Assembly (NCBI GenBank): GCA_033720735.1
Contig: JAWWBX010000241.1
Span: forward strand, 1 to 6,845
Reading direction: 5' to 3'
DNA: 6,845 bases
Source of the DNA: B8-G4 sp033720735
GTDB lineage: Bacteria; Bacteroidota; Bacteroidia; Chitinophagales; Saprospiraceae
Below the pieces are notes generated by a model. The model was not told the origin of the DNA, did no database searches, and was given only the letters and a program-made list of their open reading frames with translations. The position numbers were made by a program, and so were the translations under genes. Of the stretch, positions 1 through 6,763 are shown piece after piece (position 1 is the first letter of the stretch; every line of letters begins with the position of its first letter).

Positions 1-1116
1 GCACATGTGACGGAGGACAAGGCTGAATTGATCGGCCCGACTCAAACGCCAAACTCGCTACGGCGGGCGGCAGCCAAACTGCTGGACATGCCGGAGGAAA
101 ACATCTCGGTGGATCTCACCCGCATCGGCGGTGGCTTTGGCCGGCGCCTGTACGTGCATTTCGGGCTGGAAGCAGCAGCCATCTCCCGCCAGGTGGGAGC
201 GCCAGTCAAACTGATCTACACGCGTGAAGACGACATGACTTACGGCATGTACCGGCCGGCCTACCGGTCGACGTACAAGGCGGCATTGGACGAGAACAAC
301 GACCTCATCGCCTGGTCGGCACGCGGTGTCGGGTTTAATTCCGGCGCGATCTTCCCGAATCGTTTCCCGGCAGGTACGCTGGACAACTACTCAGCCACCA
401 AACTGCAATCTCCGACCAATATCACCACGGCGGCATGGAGAGCACCGCGCTCACACTTTTCCGCGGGCGCCGAGGCCTGCTTCCTGGATGAAGTGGCCGA
501 GATCGCCGGCAAGGACCCGGTCGAGATGCTGCTGGCCATGTTTGAGCGCGCCAAGACCAACCCGGTCGGTGAGAGCAATGAGTACGACGCCGAGCGCTAT
601 GCAGGGGTCATTGAACTCGTGAAGGAAAAATCCGGCTGGGGCACCGATACACCTGGTGTCCATCGCGGCTTTGCAGCGTACTTCTGCCACAACACCTACG
701 TTGCACAGGTGCTGGACCTGGTCATGGAAAACAACAAACCGGTGGTGCAGAAGGTGTGGTGCGCTGTCGATTGCGGGATTGTCGTCAACTACGAGGGCGC
801 GGTCAACATGATCGAGGGCGGCGTTGTGGATGGCATCGGCCATGCCATGTACAGCGAGCTGAAATTCATGAACGGTGCCTCCGTCACCAACAACTTTGAC
901 AAGTACCAGCTGGTGCGCCACCACCAGGCCCCCAGGGAGATCGAGGTCCATTTTGTGGAGAACGAAATCCACCCCACCGGACTCGGCGAACCCGGGCTGC
1001 CTCCGGCGGTCGGTGCACTGGCGAATGCGATGTACAAAGCGACTGGCAAACGGTACTACAACCAGCCATTTGCGACGGCGGCGCAGGAAGTGTATGAACA
1101 GGAGGTGATCGGGTAG
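1..1116 (+). CDS. Molybdopterin-binding oxidoreductase large subunit, IorB-like (5' partial)
   Basis: This is the C-terminal half of a xanthine-oxidase-family molybdenum hydroxylase, closest in wording to the beta subunit of isoquinoline 1-oxidoreductase. Such subunits bind the molybdenum-pterin cofactor and hydroxylate aldehydes or N-heterocycles, passing electrons to a small 2Fe-2S subunit. The frame is open from base 1 with no credible start, and family members are about 700-770 residues, so roughly half is missing. Counting from the GTG at base 7, PTQTPN lies at residues 11-16, the cofactor-binding glycine motif GGGFGRR at 41-47, and TREDD at 72-76. GEPGLPPAVGALANA starts at 327; its Glu328 (codon 988-990) matches the catalytic base of the family. 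The stop is TAG at 1114-1116. A 2Fe-2S partner gene is expected upstream, outside the window. The true substrate cannot be told from sequence, and a general aldehyde oxidase role is also possible. Family assignment is firm; the IorB subtype is likely. Confidence 0.9.
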   Translation, partial: AHVTEDKAELIGPTQTPNSLRRAAAKLLDMPEENISVDLTRIGGGFGRRLYVHFGLEAAAISRQVGAPVKLIYTREDDMTYGMYRPAYRSTYKAALDENNDLIAWSARGVGFNSGAIFPNRFPAGTLDNYSATKLQSPTNITTAAWRAPRSHFSAGAEACFLDEVAEIAGKDPVEMLLAMFERAKTNPVGESNEYDAERYAGVIELVKEKSGWGTDTPGVHRGFAAYFCHNTYVAQVLDLVMENNKPVVQKVWCAVDCGIVVNYEGAVNMIEGGVVDGIGHAMYSELKFMNGASVTNNFDKYQLVRHHQAPREIEVHFVENEIHPTGLGEPGLPPAVGALANAMYKATGKRYYNQPFATAAQEVYEQEVIG

Positions 1117-1189
1117 GGAGTCGTATTCCATCTGGCGGACCAAGTGTGGATCTCACTGACTGCCATTTTTACACCTGGAATCTCATTCA

Positions 1190-2341
1190 ATGCCCCGCAC
1201 CGAATGGTCTGACCTGCTCCTGACCAAAATGAAAACGATCGGCGACCCTCCTGCCGATGCGATCATTCAGCGTCTCGTAGAAGAGAAAGGTGCTGAAGCG
1301 GTACATGCCTTCTTTCACACCCTCATCACCAACATCCGGATGCCGGTACAGGACATCCCGGAGTCTGTGCGACCGTTCTTGCAAGCTACCTCACAACTGC
1401 CGGAGTGGGCAGATCCTGATTTGATGCAGACGGCCCACGACTACTTCGTCGACCACGGACCAAAGTGGTTGCTGCTCCTCTATTTCAAGTCCCTGCCGAT
1501 CCTTTACGCATGTGGTGACGGCGCGTTGGTGCTCACCCGCACCGGGCGACTCGCTCACGATGCCGAGAGCCTCCGGGTCTTCTCCCGACGAATTGCCGAG
1601 ACAGGCCAATTTCTTCTCGATGTGATGTCCAAAGATGCGTTTGACACGCCGGGAAGTCGCGGGTTCGAGGCCATCCAGAAGGTCCGGCTCATCCACGCAT
1701 CGATCCGCCAGTTTGTCCAGGCCGGCGGTTGGGACACGGACAAACATGGATTGCCCGTCAACCAACTGCATATGGCAGGCACGTTGATGACCTTCAGCAT
1801 TGCCCTCATTGATGGTCTGCAGCAGTTTGGGATCGAGGAAAGTGGTGACCGGCAAATGGCCTATCTGCACCGATGGCAGGTGATCGGAACACTCCTTGGT
1901 GTATCGGATGACGGCCTGCCAGCCGATATTCCGTCGGCCCGCTCTCTACTTGATGCATTTGTCGCCCGGGAAGCGCATGAGAATCAACCTGGAAAGCACC
2001 TCGCAGCGGCACTGGTCGACTTCGGCAAGCAGGCCATCCCCAAAGAACGGTTTGATGCCGCGCCTCAGCTACTCATCCAGTACCTTGCCGGAAACGAGCT
2101 CGCCTCCATGATCGGAGTCGCCCCGGCACCTGGTTGCCTCGCAAGGGTACTCCCAGGAGCTGTTCTGCGGGTGTTCGGCTTGGTCGAAAAGCTCGAAGAC
2201 AGGCATTCCCTTGTTCAAACGGTCCTCGACAAGATTTCCGTGCAGATCATGCGATTTATGGTTCAGTACTTCCGGGAAGAGAAGGGCGTGCGATTCAGGA
2301 TAGAAGGTTTTGAACCTGGAGTGTTTCTGAATGAACGTTGA
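1190..2341 (+). CDS. MpaB/rubber-oxygenase-family protein (DUF2236)
   Basis: This 383-residue protein belongs to the oxygenase MpaB / latex-clearing-protein family (DUF2236), helical proteins in which characterised members bind a b-type heme and cleave or oxidise isoprenoid-like substrates. Supporting text includes the GDGALVLTRTGRL stretch (109-121), RRIAET (133-138), KVRLIHASIR (164-173), PVNQLHMAGTLMTFS (189-203) and the HRWQVIGTLLGV block (227-238). By spacing, His169 is the candidate heme ligand, and Arg134 and Thr138 are the candidate pocket residues known from Lcp. The lysine next to that threonine in Lcp is Glu137 here; this alignment is from memory. No signal peptide or Tat motif is visible, so it is probably cytoplasmic, unlike secreted rubber oxygenases. 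The ATG start at 1190 has only a weak purine stretch upstream. It lies 73 bases after the molybdenum enzyme gene on the same strand, so co-transcription is possible. The substrate is unknown. Confidence 0.85.
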   Translation: MPRTEWSDLLLTKMKTIGDPPADAIIQRLVEEKGAEAVHAFFHTLITNIRMPVQDIPESVRPFLQATSQLPEWADPDLMQTAHDYFVDHGPKWLLLLYFKSLPILYACGDGALVLTRTGRLAHDAESLRVFSRRIAETGQFLLDVMSKDAFDTPGSRGFEAIQKVRLIHASIRQFVQAGGWDTDKHGLPVNQLHMAGTLMTFSIALIDGLQQFGIEESGDRQMAYLHRWQVIGTLLGVSDDGLPADIPSARSLLDAFVAREAHENQPGKHLAAALVDFGKQAIPKERFDAAPQLLIQYLAGNELASMIGVAPAPGCLARVLPGAVLRVFGLVEKLEDRHSLVQTVLDKISVQIMRFMVQYFREEKGVRFRIEGFEPGVFLNER

Positions 2342-2369
2342 ATGCAGCCTCGACGAAAACACGCATTAC

Positions 2370-4793
2370 TCAGATCCTCTCCCCCACCTTCCGTTCCAGC
2401 TCCTTCACGACCCGTCTCCATTGCTTAAGCTGCCGGTACAACTCCTCGAGCTGCTCGCGGGTGACATCCTTGATGCTGTCGTGGCGGGCATCCGCATCCT
2501 CCCAGGCGTCCCGGTTGTCACGTTTGGAGATGCGTGAACGCTCACGCCGGGCGTCCTTCAGATCGTCACGGCGGCTGTCCTGCAACGCATCGATGAGGTC
2601 CTCAATGCGCAGAATCTCGAGCAGGGCGTAGTCTTCATCCGGCAGGTGGGTGGGGCAATCGAAGTCGATGGTCACGGTCCGGTTCCTGGGGCGATATCCC
2701 TGGTCGGCAGCAAACTCAAACAGTGCACCCACCAGCGGCAAGGCGGTGCGTCCGCCTGAGCCCGTGCCCAGGTTGCGGAAATGGATACGCCGGTCCATCG
2801 CGCCCACCCACGCGCCGATCAGGAGACCGTCGGTATAGCCGATGAAGAGGCCGTCGCTCTGATTTTGCGTAGTACCGGTCTTGCCCATGATGGCAAAGGG
2901 AATGTCGTAATTCTGGCGCAGGCGGCTGCCCGTCCCCTCCGAGGTAACCTTGCTGAGCATGGCATTGAGGGTCGCGATGTGCTCCGGATCGATCACACGT
3001 TCAGTGGCTTCCAGTGCCGGGGCCTCATACAGGACGTTGCCGGCATGGTCCTCGATCCGGCGGATGGTGTACAGCTCACGCTGATAGCCGTCGTTGGCAA
3101 ACACACTGTAGGCACGGACCATTTCGTAGAGCGAGATGTCGGAAGTGCCGAGCACGATCGACGGCACCTTGGCAAGCGGGCTGCGGATCCCGAGCCGCTG
3201 GGCCATGTCCATCACGGCCGGAAGGCCGGCCTCGAAGAGGATTTGGACGGAGATGGTGTTGACAGAGTGCGCCAGCGCGGCTGCCACCGGCATGTGGCCT
3301 CCGTACTCACCGTCCGAATTCTGCGGGGACCAGTCCTTCCAGTCCTCGTAGACCTGGCGCTCATTCTCGTAGTAGTCGCACGGCCCGATCCCCTGCTCCA
3401 GCGCTGCCAGATAGACGATGGGTTTGAACAGCGAGCCCACCTGGCGAGGCGCGATCACGTTGTCCCACTGGAAGCGGCCGTAATCGTTGCCGCCCACCCA
3501 GGTCCGGATCTCACCGGTGCCTGGGTCGACCGCCAGGATGCCGGCGTGCAGCAGGCTGAGGTAGTGCTTGATCGAGTCGATCTTGGTGGTACGCCGCTCT
3601 TCCCCCCCATCCCAGGTCCAGAAAAACCGGCTGGCCGGCGAGGTGAACGCATCGAGCAGCTCCTGCTTGTTCTTTCCTTCCTTCTTCAGTCGTTGATAGA
3701 GCGGGTCGGCGCGGATGCCATCGTCAATGATGCGCGTGTCAGGGCCAAACATGCGCCCGCCCTGCCAACTCTCCTCAAAAATGCGCTGCAGCTTCTGCAT
3801 ATGGCGCTCCATCTGGCGCTCGGCCTCTTTCTGCAGGTCCAGATCGAGCGAGGTGTAGATCTTTAGCCCGTCGCGGTAGAGGTTGTACTTGCTGCCGTCA
3901 GGCTTGCTCGTCCCTTTGCTCCAGTGTTCGAATTCCTTGCTGACGTAGCGCTTGAAGTACCGCGCCTGCTCACCGGTGCGTGTAGGTGGCTGGTAGTCGA
4001 TCTCCAGGGGCAGTTCTGACAGCTCGGCAGCGACCGCCGGGGTGATGTAGTCGTAGCGTGCCATTTGCCGCAGGACCACGTTGCGACGTTCGCGGGCACG
4101 CTCGGGATGGTTGCGGGGACTATAGTACGTCGGTGCCTTGAGCATGCCCACGAGGGTCGCCGCTTCTTCCAGGAGGAGGTCTTCAGGCGCTTTGTTGAAA
4201 AACCGCTCCGAGGCCGTCGCCAGCCCGAAGGCCAACTCCCCGAACGAAACGGTATTGGTGTACATCAGCAGGATGTCGTCCTTTTCATAGGCCGCCTCGA
4301 GTCGTCGGGCAATGCACATTTCACGAAACTTGTTAATGAGCATGCCGAACACACGATAACTGCGTCGTTTGAAGACGTTCTTGGCCAGTTGCTGGGTCAA
4401 GGTACTTCCCCCACCCGTCGATTGCTGGAGCAGCACGGTCTTGATGGCCACACGTCCCAGGCTGCGCAGGTCAACTCCATTGTGCTTGTAAAAGCGGACG
4501 TCCTCGGTCGCGATGAGGGCATGCTTGTAAAAATCATTGAGTTGATCCCACTCGAGGTCGGTGCGGTTCTCCACATAGTACTTGCCGATCAATTGACCGT
4601 CAGCGGCATACAGGGCAGTGGCGTTAGGGTTCTGGATCGAGGCGATCTCGGCAGACGAGGGCAGTTTGTCCACCACCTCCAGGCGCACCAGCAGGAAGAG
4701 GGTGAGGAGAAAGAACGCCGGCAGGGCGATTGCTGCGCCAGCGATCCATGCGATTTTATGTTTCAGCGGTAATGCGCGAAAGCGTTCGAGCAT
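2370..4793 (-). CDS. Class A penicillin-binding protein (PBP1A-type glycosyltransferase/transpeptidase)
   Basis: This 807-residue bifunctional enzyme polymerises glycan strands from lipid II and cross-links them, anchored in the inner membrane with both domains in the periplasm. A short basic N-terminus precedes one membrane segment at about 15-37. The GT51 domain shows EDVRFYKHNGVD (97-108, catalytic Glu97), GGGSTLTQQLAKN (127-139) and the ILLMYTNTVSFGE block (174-185). The transpeptidase domain shows SLFK (Ser454 nucleophile, Lys457), SVN (510-512) and KTGTT (638-642). All key residues are present, so both activities are expected. The linker between domains (about 320-415) and the KTGTTQNQSDG context resemble Bacteroidota PBP1A. 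The tail beyond about residue 733 is unusually charged (Arg, Lys, Asp, Glu) and looks like a coiled coil. ATG is at 4791-4793 and TGA at 2370-2372. No Shine-Dalgarno site is visible. It is convergent with the DUF2236 gene. A monofunctional transglycosylase is excluded by the intact transpeptidase motifs. Confidence 0.96.
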   Translation of the reverse strand: MLERFRALPLKHKIAWIAGAAIALPAFFLLTLFLLVRLEVVDKLPSSAEIASIQNPNATALYAADGQLIGKYYVENRTDLEWDQLNDFYKHALIATEDVRFYKHNGVDLRSLGRVAIKTVLLQQSTGGGSTLTQQLAKNVFKRRSYRVFGMLINKFREMCIARRLEAAYEKDDILLMYTNTVSFGELAFGLATASERFFNKAPEDLLLEEAATLVGMLKAPTYYSPRNHPERARERRNVVLRQMARYDYITPAVAAELSELPLEIDYQPPTRTGEQARYFKRYVSKEFEHWSKGTSKPDGSKYNLYRDGLKIYTSLDLDLQKEAERQMERHMQKLQRIFEESWQGGRMFGPDTRIIDDGIRADPLYQRLKKEGKNKQELLDAFTSPASRFFWTWDGGEERRTTKIDSIKHYLSLLHAGILAVDPGTGEIRTWVGGNDYGRFQWDNVIAPRQVGSLFKPIVYLAALEQGIGPCDYYENERQVYEDWKDWSPQNSDGEYGGHMPVAAALAHSVNTISVQILFEAGLPAVMDMAQRLGIRSPLAKVPSIVLGTSDISLYEMVRAYSVFANDGYQRELYTIRRIEDHAGNVLYEAPALEATERVIDPEHIATLNAMLSKVTSEGTGSRLRQNYDIPFAIMGKTGTTQNQSDGLFIGYTDGLLIGAWVGAMDRRIHFRNLGTGSGGRTALPLVGALFEFAADQGYRPRNRTVTIDFDCPTHLPDEDYALLEILRIEDLIDALQDSRRDDLKDARRERSRISKRDNRDAWEDADARHDSIKDVTREQLEELYRQLKQWRRVVKELERKVGERI

Positions 4794-4862
4794 ACAGTCA
4801 AAGCGTTCGTTTGGGATCAGGCGGTAATGTAACGTTGTTTTGTCATATGATAGTCTGCGTTA

Positions 4863-4902
4863 AGGATTTGAGGATTCGAGGATTTGAGGATTGTAGAATT
4901 CG
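4863..4902. repeat. Octad tandem array, AGGATTTG type (5 units)
   Basis: Five consecutive 8-base units start at 4863, 4871, 4879, 4887 and 4895: AGGATTTG, AGGATTCG, AGGATTTG, AGGATTGT and AGAATTCG. The first and third are identical, and the array decays toward the right. A period of 8 does not keep a reading frame, so it is not coding. Confidence 0.9.
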
Positions 4903-4915
4903 TCCTCTTGCACAA

Positions 4916-4936
4916 CACGAAACGCAGAACACGGAA
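4916..4936. repeat. Heptad array, CRCGRAA type (3 units)
   Basis: Three 7-base units, CACGAAA, CGCAGAA and CACGGAA, start at 4916, 4923 and 4930. The same heptad family recurs at 6707-6734, and a single CACGAAA appears again at 5000-5006. Confidence 0.7.
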
Positions 4937-4961
4937 CGATCCGCCGATTTGACAATTCGCC
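4918..4961. repeat. Dispersed composite repeat, copy A (44 bases, matches 6716-6759)
   Basis: This 44-base stretch aligns without gaps to 6716-6759 with 5 differences, counted by eye. It spans the end of the heptad array and the start of the octad array. The two copies are in the same orientation and lie on either side of the kinase gene. Confidence 0.8.
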
Positions 4962-4981
4962 GATCTGCCGATTCGCCGATT
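4942..4981. repeat. Octad tandem array, YGCCGATT type (5 units)
   Basis: Five 8-base units start at 4942, 4950, 4958, 4966 and 4974: CGCCGATT, TGACAATT, CGCCGATC, TGCCGATT and CGCCGATT. A decayed sixth unit begins at 4982. It follows the heptad array after 5 bases, and the same heptad-then-octad order appears at 6707-6763. Confidence 0.9.
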
Positions 4982-5003
4982 CGCCCAAGTCGCCTGGGAC
5001 ACG

Positions 5004-5038
5004 AAACTTTAAACTTTAAACCTTAAACCTTAAACTTT
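5004..5038. repeat. Heptad tandem array, AAACTTT type (5 units)
   Basis: Five 7-base units start at 5004, 5011, 5018, 5025 and 5032: AAACTTT, AAACTTT, AAACCTT, AAACCTT and AAACTTT. The array runs into the 3' end of the kinase gene, and its last bases supply the TAA stop read on the minus strand at 5037-5039. Confidence 0.92.
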
Positions 5039-6530
5039 AAATGAACTCCCCAATCCACTGCCCGACAACAGTGAAACCAGACACCACAGCGGCAGCTGCC
5101 GATCTGCGGAGGGCCTGCAGGTATTGCAAACCCTGGCCAACAGTTTGTTTTGCCCTGTCCCTCAGGATGGAGCTGACGATGCGCCAGGCGCTGCGCCGGT
5201 TGTGCAGGAAAACATGGCGCCGCAGATAGTCCCGGACGATGACCAGTGGATTGGTTCCGGGATCGATGGTTGCACACAGCCCGAGGAGTAGTGTTCCGGT
5301 CCGGTTGAGGAGGATCCAGTCCTGCGGGATCCGGAATGCCGAAGCCGCCTTTCGCATACCAACCTTCCTGAGCAAGGCAACCAGGCTGTTGTTGAAGGGA
5401 TCGATATCGACATCCTGCAGGTTGAGGTCCGACACTTTCAGTTCATCGATGAGAAATGTGCGCAAGGCCGTGAAGACCTCCCGTGCGATGGCTTCAGCCT
5501 CCTCGCCATTGGCAAGAAATCCCAAGGTGCGGCCCTGTGCGATCAGGGTGTCGACATCATCGGCGATGGCCGCCTCGATCATCACCGGAATGCCAGCGCG
5601 GAAGCTTTCACTCACTTTGCCCACGGCGCCAAAATCGAGCAAGACAATCTGGCCACTTTGTGCCACCAGGAAGTTGCCAGGATGCGGGTCGGCATGGAAG
5701 TAGCCATGCAGGAAGATCATTTGGCAGAAGGCCTGCAAAATACGCGCAACCACGTCTCCGGGCTCCAGGCCCGCCGCCACCAGAGCCGGAACATTGCTCA
5801 CCTTGGTGCCATCGTACCACCTGGTCGTCAGGATCGAAGAGGACGACAAGGCAGCGAAAACCTCGGGCACCACGAGGTGCCCATCCTGGTGCAGCAGTGT
5901 TTTCAGTCGATCCTGGGCCGCCCGTTCCTGGGTAAAGTCCAGTTCCCTGCCGACCATTTCCGCGAGCTGGGTGTACAGGTGATCCATACCTTCGATCCGG
6001 AACAGGCGGCTGGCAATTCCGACGAGGCGGCGTACAATGGCCAGGTCGATCTGTGCAATGCGCTCGATATCAGCGTGCCTGACCTTGACAGCGACCCACT
6101 CTCCGGTCCTGAGTTGTGCCTTGTGCACCTGCGCAATCGACGCCGAGGCTGCCGGTTGTGCTTCAAACACGCTGAACAATACTTCGGGTGATGCGCCCAA
6201 CTCCTGGCGGATGGTTGCTGCTACTGAACGGACATCTCGCGCCGGTGCCCGGTCCTGGAGGTCCTCGAGCAGCACCTTGTATTCCTCAGGCATGAGCTTG
6301 CCCATCGATGAGATCAGCTGCCCCACTTTGATAAACAGACCGTTGAGGCGCACGATCATGCGCTTGATCCGGCCTGCATTGCGATGGTGTAGCCGGTGCA
6401 GCTGGCGCTCGAACCGTTCAGGACGATACCAGCGGCGCAACCGGAAGAGAATGTAATAGCTTAGAAGGATGCGTAAGGCCACACTATAGGCCAGCAAGAC
6501 GCGCACAGGCCGAAAGGAAACAAGATTCAT
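5037..6530 (-). CDS. ABC1/AarF/UbiB-family atypical protein kinase
   Basis: This is a member of the ABC1/ADCK/UbiB atypical kinase family, whose characterised members support ubiquinone or other isoprenoid-lipid metabolism by ATP binding or hydrolysis at the membrane. Numbering is from the upstream GTG at 6566 (509 residues). The family-specific KVGQ motif is at 80-83 and the alanine-rich nucleotide loop AASASIAQVH at 139-148. The ATP-binding lysine is Lys161 in VAVKV, followed by ELDF at 208-211, HADPHPGN at 291-298 and the metal-binding DFG at 311-313. Hydrophobic stretches at about 20-42 and 488-509 suggest membrane contact. I prefer the ATG at 6528-6530 (497 residues), because the extra 12 residues are proline-rich and unlike the family, and the GTG lies 5 bases from a repeat. 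Neither start has a clear ribosome binding site. The stop (TAA at 5037-5039) sits inside a heptad repeat. The target lipid or quinone is not evident. Confidence 0.92.
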   Translation of the reverse strand: MNLVSFRPVRVLLAYSVALRILLSYYILFRLRRWYRPERFERQLHRLHHRNAGRIKRMIVRLNGLFIKVGQLISSMGKLMPEEYKVLLEDLQDRAPARDVRSVAATIRQELGASPEVLFSVFEAQPAASASIAQVHKAQLRTGEWVAVKVRHADIERIAQIDLAIVRRLVGIASRLFRIEGMDHLYTQLAEMVGRELDFTQERAAQDRLKTLLHQDGHLVVPEVFAALSSSSILTTRWYDGTKVSNVPALVAAGLEPGDVVARILQAFCQMIFLHGYFHADPHPGNFLVAQSGQIVLLDFGAVGKVSESFRAGIPVMIEAAIADDVDTLIAQGRTLGFLANGEEAEAIAREVFTALRTFLIDELKVSDLNLQDVDIDPFNNSLVALLRKVGMRKAASAFRIPQDWILLNRTGTLLLGLCATIDPGTNPLVIVRDYLRRHVFLHNRRSAWRIVSSILRDRAKQTVGQGLQYLQALRRSAAAAVVSGFTVVGQWIGEFI

Positions 6531-6570
6531 CGGAGTAGAAACGCCAGGTATCGCAGGAGGTTGCACAGAA

Positions 6571-6670
6571 TTTGCCGATTTGCCAAGCTGGACTTGTTCA
6601 TCTGCTCAGGTGTCCTTGTCATCAGGGTGGTGCTATCTGAAGAACAATTTCACCACGGCGGACACAGCGA
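6571..6670. repeat. Long direct repeat, copy 1 (100 bases compared)
   Basis: This stretch aligns without gaps to 6746-6845 with 5 differences in 100 bases. The central 60 bases (6594-6653) are identical to 6769-6828. Copy 1 begins 5 bases upstream of the possible GTG start of the kinase gene. It contains a possible stem, GTGGTG at 6627-6632 with CACCAC at 6651-6656, and an outer pair GTGTCC (6610-6615) with GGACAC (6660-6665). Confidence 0.95.
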
Positions 6671-6680
6671 ACACAGCGGA
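6659..6680. repeat. Nonad repeat, CGRACACAG type (2.4 units)
   Basis: Two 9-base units, CGGACACAG at 6659 and CGAACACAG at 6668, are followed by a partial third. The motif resembles cacgg/acacag low-complexity repeats I recall from other environmental bacteria; that comparison is from memory. Confidence 0.6.
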
Positions 6681-6706
6681 GGGCGGATGTCGTTAAACTC
6701 CTGCCT

Positions 6707-6763
6707 CGCAAAACGCGAAACGCGGAACACGAAACGATCTGCCGATTTGCCGATTCGCCAATC
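6707..6763. repeat. Composite repeat module: heptad array then octad array
   Basis: Four heptads start at 6707, 6714, 6721 and 6728 (CGCAAAA, CGCGAAA, CGCGGAA, CACGAAA). Two octads TGCCGATT follow at 6740 and 6748, then a decayed octad at 6756. The part at 6716-6759 is copy B of the 44-base dispersed repeat found at 4918-4961. The module sits between the two long direct-repeat copies and overlaps the start of copy 2. Confidence 0.8.

Larger units (their letters stand above)
4794..5036. other. Intergenic stretch between kinase and PBP genes, mostly short tandem repeats
   Basis: No gene is supported here. About 180 of the 243 bases are low-complexity repeat arrays, described separately. The 69 bases nearest the PBP start (4794-4862) are unique sequence and are the only plausible place for a PBP promoter outside the repeats. 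I could not find a convincing Bacteroidota TAnnTTTG box or a sigma-70-type pair there on the minus strand. Confidence 0.7.

Noticed and set aside
451..1143. Open frame on the minus strand opposite the molybdenum enzyme gene
   Set aside because: It is a shadow of a gene with clear family motifs; the translation is rich in His, Val and Asp with no recognisable domain.
2336..2355. Possible terminator hairpin between the convergent genes (CGTTGA with TCGACG)
   Set aside because: Six pairs with one G-T wobble and no T-tract on either strand; it also overlaps the end of the plus-strand gene.
3602..3608. Run of seven C (seven G on the coding strand) in the PBP gene as a phase-variation tract
   Set aside because: Seven is short for slippage control, and it simply encodes adjacent Gly codons in an intact frame.
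2781..3866. Long open frame on the plus strand opposite the PBP gene
   Set aside because: It is antisense to strongly conserved PBP motifs and its translation resembles no family I know. GC-rich codon use on the real strand explains the lack of stops.
4794..4862. Promoter for the PBP gene
   Set aside because: On the minus strand the best candidate, TACATTAC, lacks the TTTG end of the Bacteroidota -7 box and has no properly spaced upstream element.
4863..5038. Possible CRISPR array
   Set aside because: Units are 7-8 bases and contiguous, with no unique spacers, and no cas gene is visible.
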